DNA of 64,000 bases from Rosa chinensis (Eukaryota > Streptophyta > Magnoliopsida > Rosales > Rosaceae), in NCBI RefSeq assembly GCF_002994745.2, contig NC_037094.1, forward strand, positions 41,595,456-41,659,455, read 5' to 3'. A model generated the notes under the pieces. The model was given only the letters and a program-made list of their open reading frames with translations, searched no databases and was not told the DNA's origin. Each line of letters begins with the position of its first letter. Positions within the stretch are counted from its first letter, which is position 1. Of this stretch, positions 10,989 through 22,263 are shown piece by piece. The position numbers were made by a program, and so were the translations under genes.

Positions 10989-11849
10989 TGATAGTGACCA
11001 AGGCAAGAAATAAGGAATCACGCAGTTAGCCGGGCGAGTGGTTACGATAAGCTAGAGCGCTAGTATGTCTGCCATGGTACCTCATGGATCTAAGTAGGTT
11101 ACTTATGACTCCTGAGTACGTATTTTGTCCAGGTTGGACTAAGAATCATATGCTATTTGTTAGGTTAACGATAGGTATGATTGATGTGCGTGTGTGTTTT
11201 ATCCAGGTTGGATCAATTAATCATATTTGAATTGTGATGTTAACGATTTATATGATTTTGTCACGGTGTGGCTTTTGTGTTTTCCTTTTTGGGAAAGAGT
11301 ATTGTTTTGGGAAGCATGGTATGTTTTCCTTATTCTCGAGTCGAAAGGTTTTCCTCGTGTTGGCGTGAGTTGTGCGGGCTTTTATCCCGTAAATTGGTGT
11401 GAGTTATTTTGAGTTACTCATACGGGCTTGCAAAAGCTTACCGGGTTTGTTGTGTGACAACCCGGTGCACTATTCAAACGGTGTAGGGGTTAATCTTGCA
11501 GGTCAGGGAAATCGTGGCTGAAGCTGAGGTATCTAGTTGGCAGCAGAACTGGTAGGAAGCAAATTTGATCTGGCTTTGCCATTGTTATGACTTCCGCTTT
11601 GTAGTGAACTCTGAGGAATATTTACGTTTTATTTTGTGATGGCAATTTAATTCGTAAACTTATGTAATATATAACTCTGTTGAGCGAGTGTATATTAATT
11701 TGGATTGGTTCAGTGCATCAGTATGTACTTGTTTTAAGGGAAAGATGTTTCAGGTATTTGTATTGATGACTGAACGTTCACGCATATATAATTATGGGGT
11801 TATATATATCGATTTTTATTTGTGTAAAAATCAGGGGCGTGACACCAAG

Positions 11850-12268
11850 GGGGTCCCCCACGTCCAAGGTATGATCCATATTCGAATACCTATAACCCTG
11901 GATGGAGGGACCACCCTAACTTCAAGTGGACCAACAATGAAAATGTTCAGAACCCTCTTGGTGGCAGTTTCCAACGTCCTCAAGGACCTCCTTATCAAAG
12001 ACCTTACATGCCTCCTCAACACAATGTAGGGAATCCCAATTCTCACTATGATAAGACGATAGAGGCATTGACTAATTCTACTCAGGCATTGACTAATGCC
12101 ACACAGACTTTGCTTCAAGGACAACAGACCAATGCCAAGGACATTGCAGAGCTCAAGAAGCAAATGGGACAAGTGGTGGACTTCATGACCAAGTTTCATG
12201 AGAATGGTAAGCTTCCGAGCAACACAATTCCAAATCCAAAGGGAGGCTTTGAAGGTTCCACCAACTGA
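11850..12268 (+). CDS. gag: Gag of element B, C-terminal part, ending without pol
   Basis: Gag continues after the solo LTR with a Pro/Gly/Asn-rich stretch (DPYSNTYNPGWRDHPNFKW) and a Ser/Thr/Gln-rich helix-prone segment (TNSTQALTNATQTLLQGQ, then DIAELKKQMGQVVDFM). It stops at 12268. In A and C the same segment runs on into protease after NTIPNPN; here NTIPNPK is followed by nine codons and a stop. The junction, within GGAGGCT, joins gag to sequence equivalent to the very end of pol, so a single deletion could have removed all of pol. F has the same structure, so the form is inherited, not a one-off accident. Confidence 0.88.
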
Positions 12269-14206
12269 GGAGAAGAGGAAACCACGTCTAGGCTGAGAAG
12301 ACGTTAAAACCAAGCGCTACTTGGGAGGCAACCCATGCAAATCAGATTTGCTTTCTTTATCCTTATCTTTTATTTTTCGTTTTTGCTTTTTGAATTTAGT
12401 ATTATTTTCGTAAATTTCATCCCTATACGCTTAAGTGTTTCATTGCATGCTTATAATTGATTACATTGAGGACAATGCAATATTTAAGTGTGGGGGAAGG
12501 GATTTACACTTTATCTTGAGTCATATATATTGAAAAATACAAAAAAAATTGAAAAATGTCAAAAATTTAAAAATTTTCGTTGCTTTTGTTTTTGTTTTGA
12601 GTCTTAGGATGCCCTTTCAACTGTCTAGGATGATTCTATATCTCTGAAATCATGACTAAAAGAGGATCACAAAATTGAGATGATTTAAACATGGTTTTCT
12701 TTGGTTAATTGAGATATATGAAAAATATGTGCCTTGTAGTGGATATGGATTTCGAAACTTTGGTACAGAATATGAGCATGTTAAGATGAGTTTTGATTCA
12801 TAAAGCCATGTGAGATATTTGAGCCATGTCCCTTTTTCTTGGAGTGAATCGAAAATATATTCTTATTTTCTTAGCGATGTTTTGATGATCTCATTATTCT
12901 TTCATCTTGATTGACTACTTACCATAGATTAAGTTTGATGGACTAGAGAATGCTAGAATTCGCTCTTGTGCTTGTTGAGACGTTTGTCAATACATGGCCC
13001 TGATTCTGGAAGGGATAGAGGCACCCTAGGAATTATCACCATTGCCAAATAAACTTGTGTCCCTATTTGTGCTCGTCGTGGGACCCCCTAGATAAGCCCC
13101 TTTGAGCCTACACTAAGCCTTTTCATTCATCACCCTTAAAACCCTTAACCATGAAGCTTAGTATAGTTACAACCCTACCCTTTGTTCTAAGAACTTAGTG
13201 GAGCTATCTTTTGAGACATACTACATGGGTTTGGTGCTAAGGATGGAAATTAAGAAGAGGTTAAAGTTCAAGTGTGGGGGTAGACTTGTCCATAAAGAAA
13301 AAAATATGTGAAAGCCGTGAAAAATGAAAAGAAAAAAAAAAAAAAATGTACGGCTAAAAAGAAAAGAAAGAAAAATGTTTATGGATTTTAGTCCCCCATA
13401 CTTGGTGAATTTGGAGTTTACTTTGAATTGAAGGCCCATTACAGAAAAATTTGGCCTTTGTCCATTCTACTATAGTTTAAGGGAAGTTTACGATGAAGAT
13501 TGGGCCCAACATGAAGATATTAGGCCCCTTTTATGTTACCTCTAGGGAAAGTGACGTTTTTGCAATGCCTTGGTGGATTTCTTGAGGTCTCTACATTTAC
13601 ATGTGCTCTGCTAGGTTTTTAGGACACTTTGATAAATCCGTACCTTTCATTTCTTTAAACCTTGAGCCCTAGCCCCATTACAACCTTTGAGAAGACCTTC
13701 TTGATCCTTAAGATGGGACAGCCCTTGATGTGGAGATGAGTTACAAGAGTTGAACCTATGGCTTGGGTCCATCTGTGCAAGTATTTGATATCCTTCATGA
13801 GATCTTTAAAGAAAATTATACATGTGCTTTCGTTTCTTGAATTATGTGATATACTTGCTATCTTTCACATATACTTGAGTGTACAAGCTTTTAAGCATTG
13901 CCATGATCTGAGAGAAGAAAGAGTGGATATACCTTTGTGAGGATATGAATCATACTTGTCTGAAACATGCTTAACAGAACCATCACCATTGTTACAACCA
14001 CGTCCTACTTGTGTATGTGTAAATTATGTGTTTAAATTAACTCTCGAATGCCTAACATTGAATTTTGGTTGAGTGCTAATCTTGGTGTTATGAAAGTAAG
14101 AGATTGCTGAGACAAATAGTTGAAGGGCAATAGAGTCATTGTTTTTGTAGAGTCTTTAATTTCTGTTGAGTCTTAGTGTGATTTTGCTAAGGGACTAGCA
14201 AAAGCT
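12269..14206 (+). other. 3' noncoding region of element B
   Basis: Nearly 2 kb with no convincing ORF, shared with A, C, F and H. It starts with AAGCGCTACTTGGGAGGCAA and has GAGGACAATG followed by a PPT-like motif at 12486-12500. Another PPT-like motif lies at 13270-13280. No env-like frame is visible. Confidence 0.85.
12486..12500 (+). promoter_or_regulatory. Internal PPT-like motif in element B
   Basis: AAGTGTGGGGGAAGG is the same 11-nt core as the true PPT (14207-14221). It recurs at 48526-48540 (H), 58329-58343 (F), 32620-32634 (C, minus) and 1156-1170 (A, minus). It could act as a second plus-strand primer; that is inference. Confidence 0.55.
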
Positions 14207-14221
14207 AAGTGTGGGGGAATT
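14207..14221 (+). promoter_or_regulatory. Polypurine tract of element B
   Basis: AAGTGTGGGGGAATT directly precedes the 3' LTR start TGATAGG, the expected position for the plus-strand primer. Confidence 0.92.
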
Positions 14222-16608
14222 TGATAGGAGCATTTTAATGCGACGTTTTACTTGCTTTTCCCTGCATTTTCTGCGTTATTTCCTTAATAAAACCCTGTTT
14301 AGGAAAGTTTCCATTCTTTGATTGGGAAAGTTCCTATTTGTTGAAAGTTTCTATTTTTGTAGTTTCTATTTATCATTTTTAGTAAGTTTCCATTTTCAGT
14401 AATTTCTATTTTTCATTTTTTAGAAAGTTTCCATTTTCAGTTTAGGAAAGTTGCCATTTTTTTCATTTTAGGAAAGTTTCTATTTTTCTTACTAGTTTCT
14501 ATTTTCAGGACCTCCGAGCTAGAAAGTGGAAATGAACTCACAAATGGAAAGAGGAGCTTGCGATCACCAAGGGGAGCAAAGATGAAGAACAATGAGCCAC
14601 AGAAATAAGCAGAAATGAAGAAAAGAAGTTTTCCTGGTCCAACCAGGAAACCCTGCGAAAATGAGGAAAGCCCACCAATGAAGTTTCCAACGTTACTATG
14701 AAAAAGAAATGGAAAAATAAAGTGTTGTGACGTTGGAAGATGACATGGCATAGAAGTGACGCATGGAGGCCCAAAAACTCTCAAGACTTGTTGGATTTTC
14801 GGCTAATTGGATAAAAGCCCACCAAAGCCCATGGAACTAGGGTTTGTGACGCAAACCCTAGCACTAAAGTTGTTGTTGCCGTGAATTTGCAAGAGAGAAA
14901 CAAGGAGGTGGCGTCCAAGAAAATCAGAAATTAAAAGGAGATTTTCTAGGGTTATTTTTATGGAAATAAATCAAGAGATAAACCCTAGAGACTCCTAGCC
15001 GTCCAAGCAAGAGAGAAACAAGGAATTGCCGTGCAAAATAAAAGAGAAACCCTAGAGAATTCGGCCAAGGGATAATGAAGAGAGAAACTAGGGTTTTGCC
15101 GTGTGGAAAATCAGAAATTCAAGAGAGATTTCGTGGAGATTTCTTAGGGAGCTTTTAAAGGAAAGAGAATATGTGTTGAACACAAAAAGCTCTCAAAGGA
15201 GTCTAGGTTCGTCCCCCTTTATTCTCTAAATATATTGTTGCCGAAATTGGTGAAGGAAATCAGAAATTATCTACATATTTCGGCAAGAATTATTTAGGGA
15301 ATTAATATTGGAATTTTGTGATTGGTTGCACCACCTCATAGGGCTTATGTGGCACGAAATCATTGGAGGAAATTATGTGGAGGAAGCAAGCTATTGCCGT
15401 GAGTTTCTCTAGGGTTTTTACACGGCTTGAAGACCTAGAAGCCGTCCCCTATATATTCCTCTCTTCTCTCAACGTCAAGAAGTTCCTAATTCCATTTTTT
15501 ACGTTCTACACTTGAGAAATAATTCAGAAAACTCTCTAGCTTAGCCGTGCTCCTCTCCATCCTCTAGGGCAACCACGAAGTTCAAGCAAGGCCAAGGAAG
15601 AAGAAGACAAGCCGTGCATACCATCCACCCTCCACCTTGAAGATTGCTTTCGAAATTCAAGAGTCCATTCATCACTTCATTCATCTCATCTTCATCACGG
15701 TGTAATCCGATTCTCCTTGTAACCTTTGCTTTGTAATTTTCGTTGGTTATGCCTTAGTTGACACAATTGTTTGAACAAGTATTGTTTTCTGAAATTTTAT
15801 GATTAATTGTTAATTTTCAGATTCATATATTGCGATTTATGGTTGCTTTTGTGTGAGTGTTTGATTAAATTTGCATGATAGAAATCTTTTGTATGATAAT
15901 CTTGAATGGTTCGAAACATTTAGGGTTTTTATGTGAATGTTGCTACGAATTCGAGAACATGGATCAACTTTTTGGTTTTGTGTTCTTGAATCGATAAGTA
16001 GCAAAGGTTTTGTACAAAAACCGAGTTTAATCAAAGAAGATTGCAATTAGGTGGACTTTTTCATACTAAGTTGCACATTTGAGTTGATAGCCTTTCTAGG
16101 TGCTTAATGCATTAAACATGACATGATTGACTAGCTTTCTAGGGTTTGATTGCATGTTTGATAGAATTAATCTAGGTGCTTTCGCTTAGGTTAATTAGCA
16201 TTGAAAGTAAAATATGGGAAATTGTTTGCTTTTGAACGTTTCACATGATCAACTCCTCTTGCATGACTATGATGAATAATGATGAACTTGAATCAATTTT
16301 AATCATGAGTTTCGAATTTGATCTTTGTTCTTGCATCCCATTTATATTTTTATGTTTTTGCATTTTAATTATTTTCTTAACTCAGTTTAAAACTAGAAAA
16401 CCAAAAATCAAAAATCCCCCCTTTTTCGTAAATATGTATATATTTTGTTATATTTTTGTAAATATTATACTTTGTTTTAATTTTAATTGTTTAATTGTTT
16501 GATAATGACAGGTGTACCCTCAATCCCCGGAATAGAACGATCCCTATTTATTCTATACTACTAATGACATTTCAGGGTTAAATTGGTCGCTTCCTAAAAG
16601 CGACATCA
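14222..16608 (+). repeat. 3' LTR of element B
   Basis: Length is 2387 bp, nearly identical to 3331-5713. I count six substitutions plus a 4-bp insertion (CGTG near 14880). It ends AAGCGACATCA, followed by TSD AGAAC. Confidence 0.95.
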
Positions 16609-18258
16609 AGAACAAAGATCAAAACCGAAACATATGATTAAAATCGATTCAAACCCTAATATTGTTCATCTAAGTCATGAGAAAGGAGTTGATCATGTGA
16701 AACATTCGAAAGCAAATGAATTCCCATTTTTTACTTTTCAATGCTAATTAACCTAAGCGAAAGCACCTAGATTAATCCTATCAAACATGCAATCAAACCC
16801 TAGAAAGCTAGTCAATCATGTCATGTTTAACGCATTACACATAGAGAAAGGCTATCAACTCAAGTGTACAACTTAGTATGGAAAAGTCCACCTAATTGCA
16901 ATCCTCGTTAATTAAATTCGATCTTTGTACAAAACCTTTACTACTTTGATTCAAGTTTACACAAAACGAAAAGTCGATTTCATGTTCTTAAACCTAGCAC
17001 CAATTATATCGAAACCCTAAGTGTTTGCAACCACATAAGATTAAAATACAAAAGTTATCTATAACGCAAATTTAATTAAACAAACCCACATAAGCAACTC
17101 TCGAATCACAATAATATGAATCTGAAAATTCTCAATTAATCATAAAAATTCCAGAAATTAATATTTGTTCAAACACATATGTCAACTAGTTCATAACCAA
17201 CGAAATTCAAAGCAAAGGTTACAAAGGAGAATCGGATTACACCGTGAGATGGAGATGGTGATGAACGATTGATGTAGTGGTCTCTTGAATCTCGAAAGCA
17301 AGCTTCAAGGATGGTGGTGGATGATGATGCTCACGGCAATTCTTCTCCCTTGGCCTTGCTTGAACTCGTGGAGATGACTAGAGGATGGAGAAACTCACGG
17401 CTATGCTAAGAAGATTTTCTGATTTTTTTCTAGAGTGTAAATTGTATGGGAAGAGGAACCCTTCTCAATGTCAAAGAGGTGGGTATATATAGGAGCACGG
17501 CTAGGGTTCACAAAGCAATCAGAATTTTCCACATAGCTTCAACCAATGATAATTCGCCAAGTAAGCTTGTGATGTGGTCCAACCAATCATAGAATGCCAA
17601 GTAAGCCTTGTGATGTGTTCCAACCAATCAAAATTCTCTAAAATAACTCCCTAATATTTAATTGCCGAATTTCCTTGAAATTATTCTGATTTTCTTCATG
17701 AATTTCGGCTAACATTCCTTTAGGGAATTTAGGGATGAATCTAGACGCCTTTTTAGCTTTTCCTTGGTGCACACATATTTTCCTTCCATAAATATCTCCC
17801 TTGAATCTCTCTTGGCGTCATCTCCTTGATTATTTCTGATTTTCACGTTGGCAATCACACCAAATTATTCCTCCAACAATATTTCTTTCCATAAAAGTCT
17901 CCCAAGAAAATCTCTCCTTGAAATCCTCAATCAATCATCTTTAATTGCCACATTGTCACCTTGTTTTTCCATGTCATCTTCATGAAGCTTCTCGTTCCAT
18001 TTATGAACTCAATTCAGCTTATTTATTCCAAAAACCTGAAAATAGAAGCTTTCTAAAATAAGAAATGGAAACTTTCTTAAACTAAAATGGAAACTTTCTA
18101 AAAATGGAAAATAGAAACTACAAAACGGAAACTTTCTACAATTAGGAACTTTCCCATTCGAAGAATGGAAACTTTCCTAAACAGAGTTTTATTAAGGAAA
18201 TAACGCAGAAAATATAGGGAAATAACAGTTAAAACGTCGCATTAAAATGCTCCTATCA

Positions 18259-21200
18259 GGCGTAGTAGATGGCATAGGGTAGCTTGTCCTTCCTTTGCCC
18301 CAAAACAGCTCCAACTGCATAGTCAGAGGCATCACACATCAACTCAAAGGGCAAGGACCAGTCTGGAGGTAACATGATGGGGGCAGATGTCAACAACTCC
18401 TTAAGCTTGTCAAAAGCTTCTTGACACTCCTTGTCAAAGTGAAATGGCACATCCTTCGGGAGTAGTTGACATAAGGGTCTCGAAATTTTGGAGAAGTCCT
18501 TGATGAACCTCCTGTAAAAACCTGCATGGCCAAGGAAAGAACGAATCTCTCTCACAGAAGTGGGAGAGGGTAAGTGACGCACAATATCAACCTTGGCTTT
18601 ATCAACCTCTATACCCCTAGCAGAGACAATATGTCCTAGAACTATTCCTTGCTTAACCATAAAATGACATTTTTCCCAGCTTAAGACAAGGTTAGTTTCC
18701 ATGCAACGTTTCAAAATTATCTCCAGATTATTAAGACAATCATCAAAATTCTTTCCAAAAACTGAAAAGTCATCCATGAATACCTCTATGATTTTCTCAA
18801 TATAATCTGAAAAGATACTTACCATACACCTCTGAAAGGTACCTGGAGCGTTGCAAAGTCCGAAGGGCATACGTCTATAGGCAAACGTCCCAAAAGGGCA
18901 AGTGAAGGTTGTCTTCTCTTGGTCTTCATTTGCAATGGCAATCTGGTTGTAGCCTGAGTAGCCATCCAAGAAGCAGTAATAGTCATGTCCAGCTAGGCGC
19001 TCAAGCATCTGATCAATGAATGGCAAGGGAAACTGATCCTTCCTTGTGGTTGCGTTGAGCCTCCTATAGTCAATGCATACTCTGTGGCCTGTGACTGTCC
19101 TTTGGGGCACCAGTTCGTTCTCAGCATTCTTCACCACAGTGATCCCAGATTTCTTGGGCACGACCTGAACTGGGGAGACCCACTTGGAGTCTGAAATGGG
19201 GTAGATTACCCTACAATCAAGGAGTTTGATAACCTCCTTCTTCACAACTTCCATCATTGGAGGGTTGAGACGACGTTGAGCCTCTCTAGTGGGTTTAGAC
19301 CCCTCCTCTAGAAGTATCCTATGGACGCAAGTTGTAGGGCTGATTCCCTTGATGTCTGCCAATGTCCATCCTATGGCGGTCTTGTGTTGCTTTAGCATTT
19401 CCACCAACTTCTCTTCTTGTGGAATTGTCAATGCAGAGGACACAATCACTGGTAAGGTCTCCTTGTCCCCTAAGTAGACATACTTCAAATGGTCTGGAAG
19501 AGGTTTTAGCTCAAGTTCTGGGGCCTGGACCACTGAAGGTAAAGTCTTGTTAGCAGATAACTGAATGGACAAAGGAGAGATAGACTTACCTATATAGGGT
19601 GATGCCTCAAGGAAGGAGACGTTTTCAATGATTTTCTCCTCACAAGTGTCTTTCAACTTGTCCTCTGAGATGATGATTCCTTCCTTGGTGTAGCCTACCC
19701 CACTCTCAAGTGTAGTGACTAAGGTATCCTCATGCATAATATCAAACATTTTCTGCGCAAGTTCATCCAAAATATCAGTAGAAAAACAATCATGAACCTC
19801 TAAGGGATACCTCATGGCTTCAAAGATGTTAAAGCCAATAATGTCACCATCGAACTCCATTGTGAGAGAGCCTGCATACACATCAATCTTCGTCCTAGCT
19901 GTCCTTAAGAAAGGACGTCCCAAAAGCAATGGAGTGGAACTCACAGGGGAATCCTCCATTTCTAACACATAAAAATCAGCTGGGAAGATAAGATGGTTAA
20001 CTTGTACAAGCACATCCTCCAACAAACCTCTAGGGTATGCATTGGATCTGTCAGCTAATTGAATGATAACATTGTCAGACTTAAGTTCCCCTAAACCTAG
20101 GGTTTCATAAACAGAATAGGGCATAACATTAACAGATGCACCTAGGTCTAGCATGGCATTCTTAAATCTAGAATTACCAATAGTACACGGAATAGTAAAA
20201 CTTCCAGGATCCTTGCACTTTGGAGGAATTTTCCTCTGAATCAATGCAGAGACATTCTCACTTACCTTTACCACCTCCTTTTCACGGTTTACTCTCCTAG
20301 TAGTGCAAAGCTCTTTGAGGAACTTGGCATACTTAGGGACTTGCTTGATGGCCTCTAGGAGGGGTAAGTTCACTTGCACCTTCTTGAAAGTTTCCAAGAT
20401 AGCTTGGTCACTCTCATCCTTCTTAGATTGGGCAAACCTGCGTGGGAAGGGCATGCAAGGAGAAGAAGGGTTAGCAATAACCGAATTTGATAAGTTAGAG
20501 TTACTACCTTGAATTTCCAGTTTTGCCTTTAATGGTGAGGACGCCTTGGTCTCTTCCTTGGACGTTGCAGGGTCCTTCTCAATACCCAACTTGGTGGGTT
20601 CTTGGTCTTCCTCAATTTCTATGCTCACTTGGGCCTTCCTTGACCCCTTTGGTTGATCCATGAACACTCTTCCACTCCTTGTAGTAACAACTGATGCATT
20701 CTCCACATTAGGGTTAGGTATTGTGTTACTAGGGAGCTTTCCAGTTTCGTGGATCTTGCTCATGAAATCCACAACTTGACCCATCTGCTTCTTGAGCTCT
20801 GCAATGTCCTTGGTGTGGGTCTGTTGTCCTTGAATCAAAGCCTGTGTAGAGTTTGTCAAGGCTTGAGTAGAACTAGTCAAGGCTTCCAACGTTTTGTCAT
20901 AGTGAGACATTGAAGGTCCTGAGTTATGTGGAGGAGGAGGCATGTAAGGCCTTTGAAAAGATGACCCTTGGAATGACGGCCCTTATGGACGTTGGAAGTT
21001 CCCACCAAGAGGATTCTGAACGTTCTCATTGTTTGTCCACTTGAAGTTGGGATGGTCCCTCCATCCTGGGTTGTAAGTATTAGAATAAGGGTCATGCCTA
21101 GGACGTTGAGGTCCTCCTTGATATCCTCCTTGGTATCCTCCAATAGCATTAGCAGATTCCCATCCTCCATTTTCATTGAGTTGGGGGCACTGATCTGTAA

Positions 21201-22263
21201 CATGCCCTTGCATAGAGCATACCCCACAAGCTATTGTTGCACTTGGTCCTTTGGAACTTACCACTTGGTTCATTAGGAGAGTAAGCTTATTCAGTTGGTC
21301 TTCAATGGCAGTGTTCTTGCTCATCTCATGCACCCTACGAGTAGAGTGTCCTACCCCCTCATACTGTTGGGAGTTTAGGGCATGATTAGCTATAAGCTCC
21401 TTCCCAACCGCAGGTGACTTATCCACAAAAGCTCCTCCAGCTGCAGCATCAAGCATTTGCCTCTCCAAGGGTAGGAGTCCTTCGTAGAAACATGTAAGTA
21501 GGGTCTCATCCTTCATCTGATGTTGAGGACATTGTGCAAGTAGGGAGTTGAACCTCTCATAGTAGGCAGCATAGGACTCATCATGGGCTTGCTCTATTCC
21601 ACTAAGCTTCTTCCTAAGTGTGATGACCTTTGAAGCTGGGAAGTATTTCTCCAAGAAGGCCTTCCTCATTGTTTCCCATGATGTGATACGTCCTGCAGGA
21701 AGTTCATATAGCCAATCCTTGGCTCTATCAGCTAAAGAGAATGGAAATGCTGTCATCTTAAGAAGGTTTTCATCTGCCCCTTGTGGTTGCATGTTTGCAC
21801 AAACAGATTGGAATTCTCGTACGTGCTTATTAGCATCCTCCATATTAAGTCCATGGAAGATAGGGAGCTTGTGCAACAATCCACTCTTAAGCTCAAACTC
21901 TGCTTGTCTTCCAGCTGCAGGGGCAGGGTATACTATGCCTGTAGGAGGTCCTCCTTCAACAGTTGCGGTGGAGAGTTCCCTAATAGATGCCATTCTCTCT
22001 TCCTCGACTTCTTCGTGTGGGGGTGAAGGTGGTGTAGAGTTGGACGAAACCACAGGTGACGGTGAACGTGAAGGAGGAGATGGACTCGGTGTAGGTGATG
22101 TAGACTCCTCAGAAAAGTAAATCCGCTTCCCTTGCTCGTTAAATGTGTACTCTTTGTATGTTGAAGGGGAAGGGCTTGTGTACTCAAGAAGTGAAGGATT
22201 CTTCAAACGAGCGAGCCTTGCTTCAATTTCCTTTATTGTAGAGGGTCTAAAAGGCTCGGTCAT
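18259..22263 (-). pseudogene. gag-pol: Element A gag, protease, RT and start of RNase H (polyprotein broken by one stop and by S1)
   Basis: The frame opens at 22263 (MTEPFRPSTI) and is continuous to 18259 apart from one in-frame TAA at 20983-20985, where C has CAA. Upstream of it are the Pro/Ser-rich N-terminus, the Gag core (residues ~134-270) and a CCHC knuckle (C346, C349, H354, C359). Downstream, counting from the ATG at 20943, are the aspartic protease (DLGAS at 266-270, GRPFL), RT with LPFIDQML and FMDD (about 722-725), and RNase H start ([13 protein letters not shown]). S1 then cuts the frame at a TGA in its own terminal sequence; pol resumes at 3054-1403. DLGAS in place of the commoner D[ST]G is usual for this lineage. 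Both lesions make this copy non-coding for a full polyprotein. Confidence 0.93.

Larger units (their letters stand above)
8570..11844 (+). mobile_element. Solo LTR of a second family, probably Tekay/Del chromovirus, in gag of B
   Basis: The termini are TGTGATGCCCC and GGGGCGTGACA, near-perfect inverted ends with TG...CA. CCAAG flanks it at 8565-8569 and 11845-11849. Length is 3275 bp. No PBS, PPT or internal domain is seen, hence a solo LTR. Very long LTRs, and the run near 11420-11510 (CTTGCAAAAGCTTACCGGG, then CCCGGTGCACTATTCAAACG) before the 3' end, are typical of Tekay/Del LTRs as I know them; the lineage needs a database match. It holds two tandem-repeat arrays. A related copy is at 54103-57679 on the other strand. 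Confidence 0.85.
3331..16608 (+). mobile_element. Element B: non-autonomous gag-only derivative of the Athila-like family (TR-GAG type)
   Basis: The element has 5' LTR (3331-5713), PBS (5719-5737), leader, gag (7423-8569 and 11850-12268), a 3' noncoding region, PPT (14207-14221) and 3' LTR (14222-16608). AGAAC flanks it at 3326-3330 and 16609-16613. Protease, RT, RNase H and integrase are all absent: gag runs out at 12268 and is followed within a few bases by sequence that in A and C lies just after the pol stop. By eye the LTRs differ by six substitutions and one 4-bp indel over 2383 bp, so insertion is recent. It must have relied on Pol in trans. The name TR-GAG follows the published class of LTR elements carrying only gag; assigning B to it is my inference. 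Confidence 0.9.
3055..18258 (-). mobile_element. Solo LTR S1 inserted in pol of element A, itself split by element B
   Basis: The U5 end begins TGATGCGCCCGAAAGC at 3055 and the U3 end finishes CTCCTATCA at 18258. GGCGT occurs at 3050-3054 and again at 18259-18263 as a TSD. No PBS, PPT or internal sequence of S1 remains, so it is a solo LTR formed by LTR-LTR recombination. Net length is about 1.92 kb (3055-3330 plus 16614-18258). It is the shorter LTR subtype shared with H and G, recognisable near 17990-18040 by sequence also seen in H and G. Confidence 0.9.

Noticed and set aside
8570..11844. Host gene or DNA transposon in the interrupted gag (several ORFs of 60-110 codons)
   Set aside because: TG...CA ends, a 5-bp TSD, no transposase, internal tandem repeats and a second copy elsewhere point to a solo LTR.
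13758..13940. 60-codon ORF in the 3' region of B with a hydrophobic stretch
   Set aside because: The matching sequence in F and H does not keep the frame, so it is chance.
12269..14206. env-like ORF of Athila elements
   Set aside because: I looked in the 3' regions of A, B, C, F and H and found only short ORFs not shared between copies, with no signal peptide or membrane pattern.
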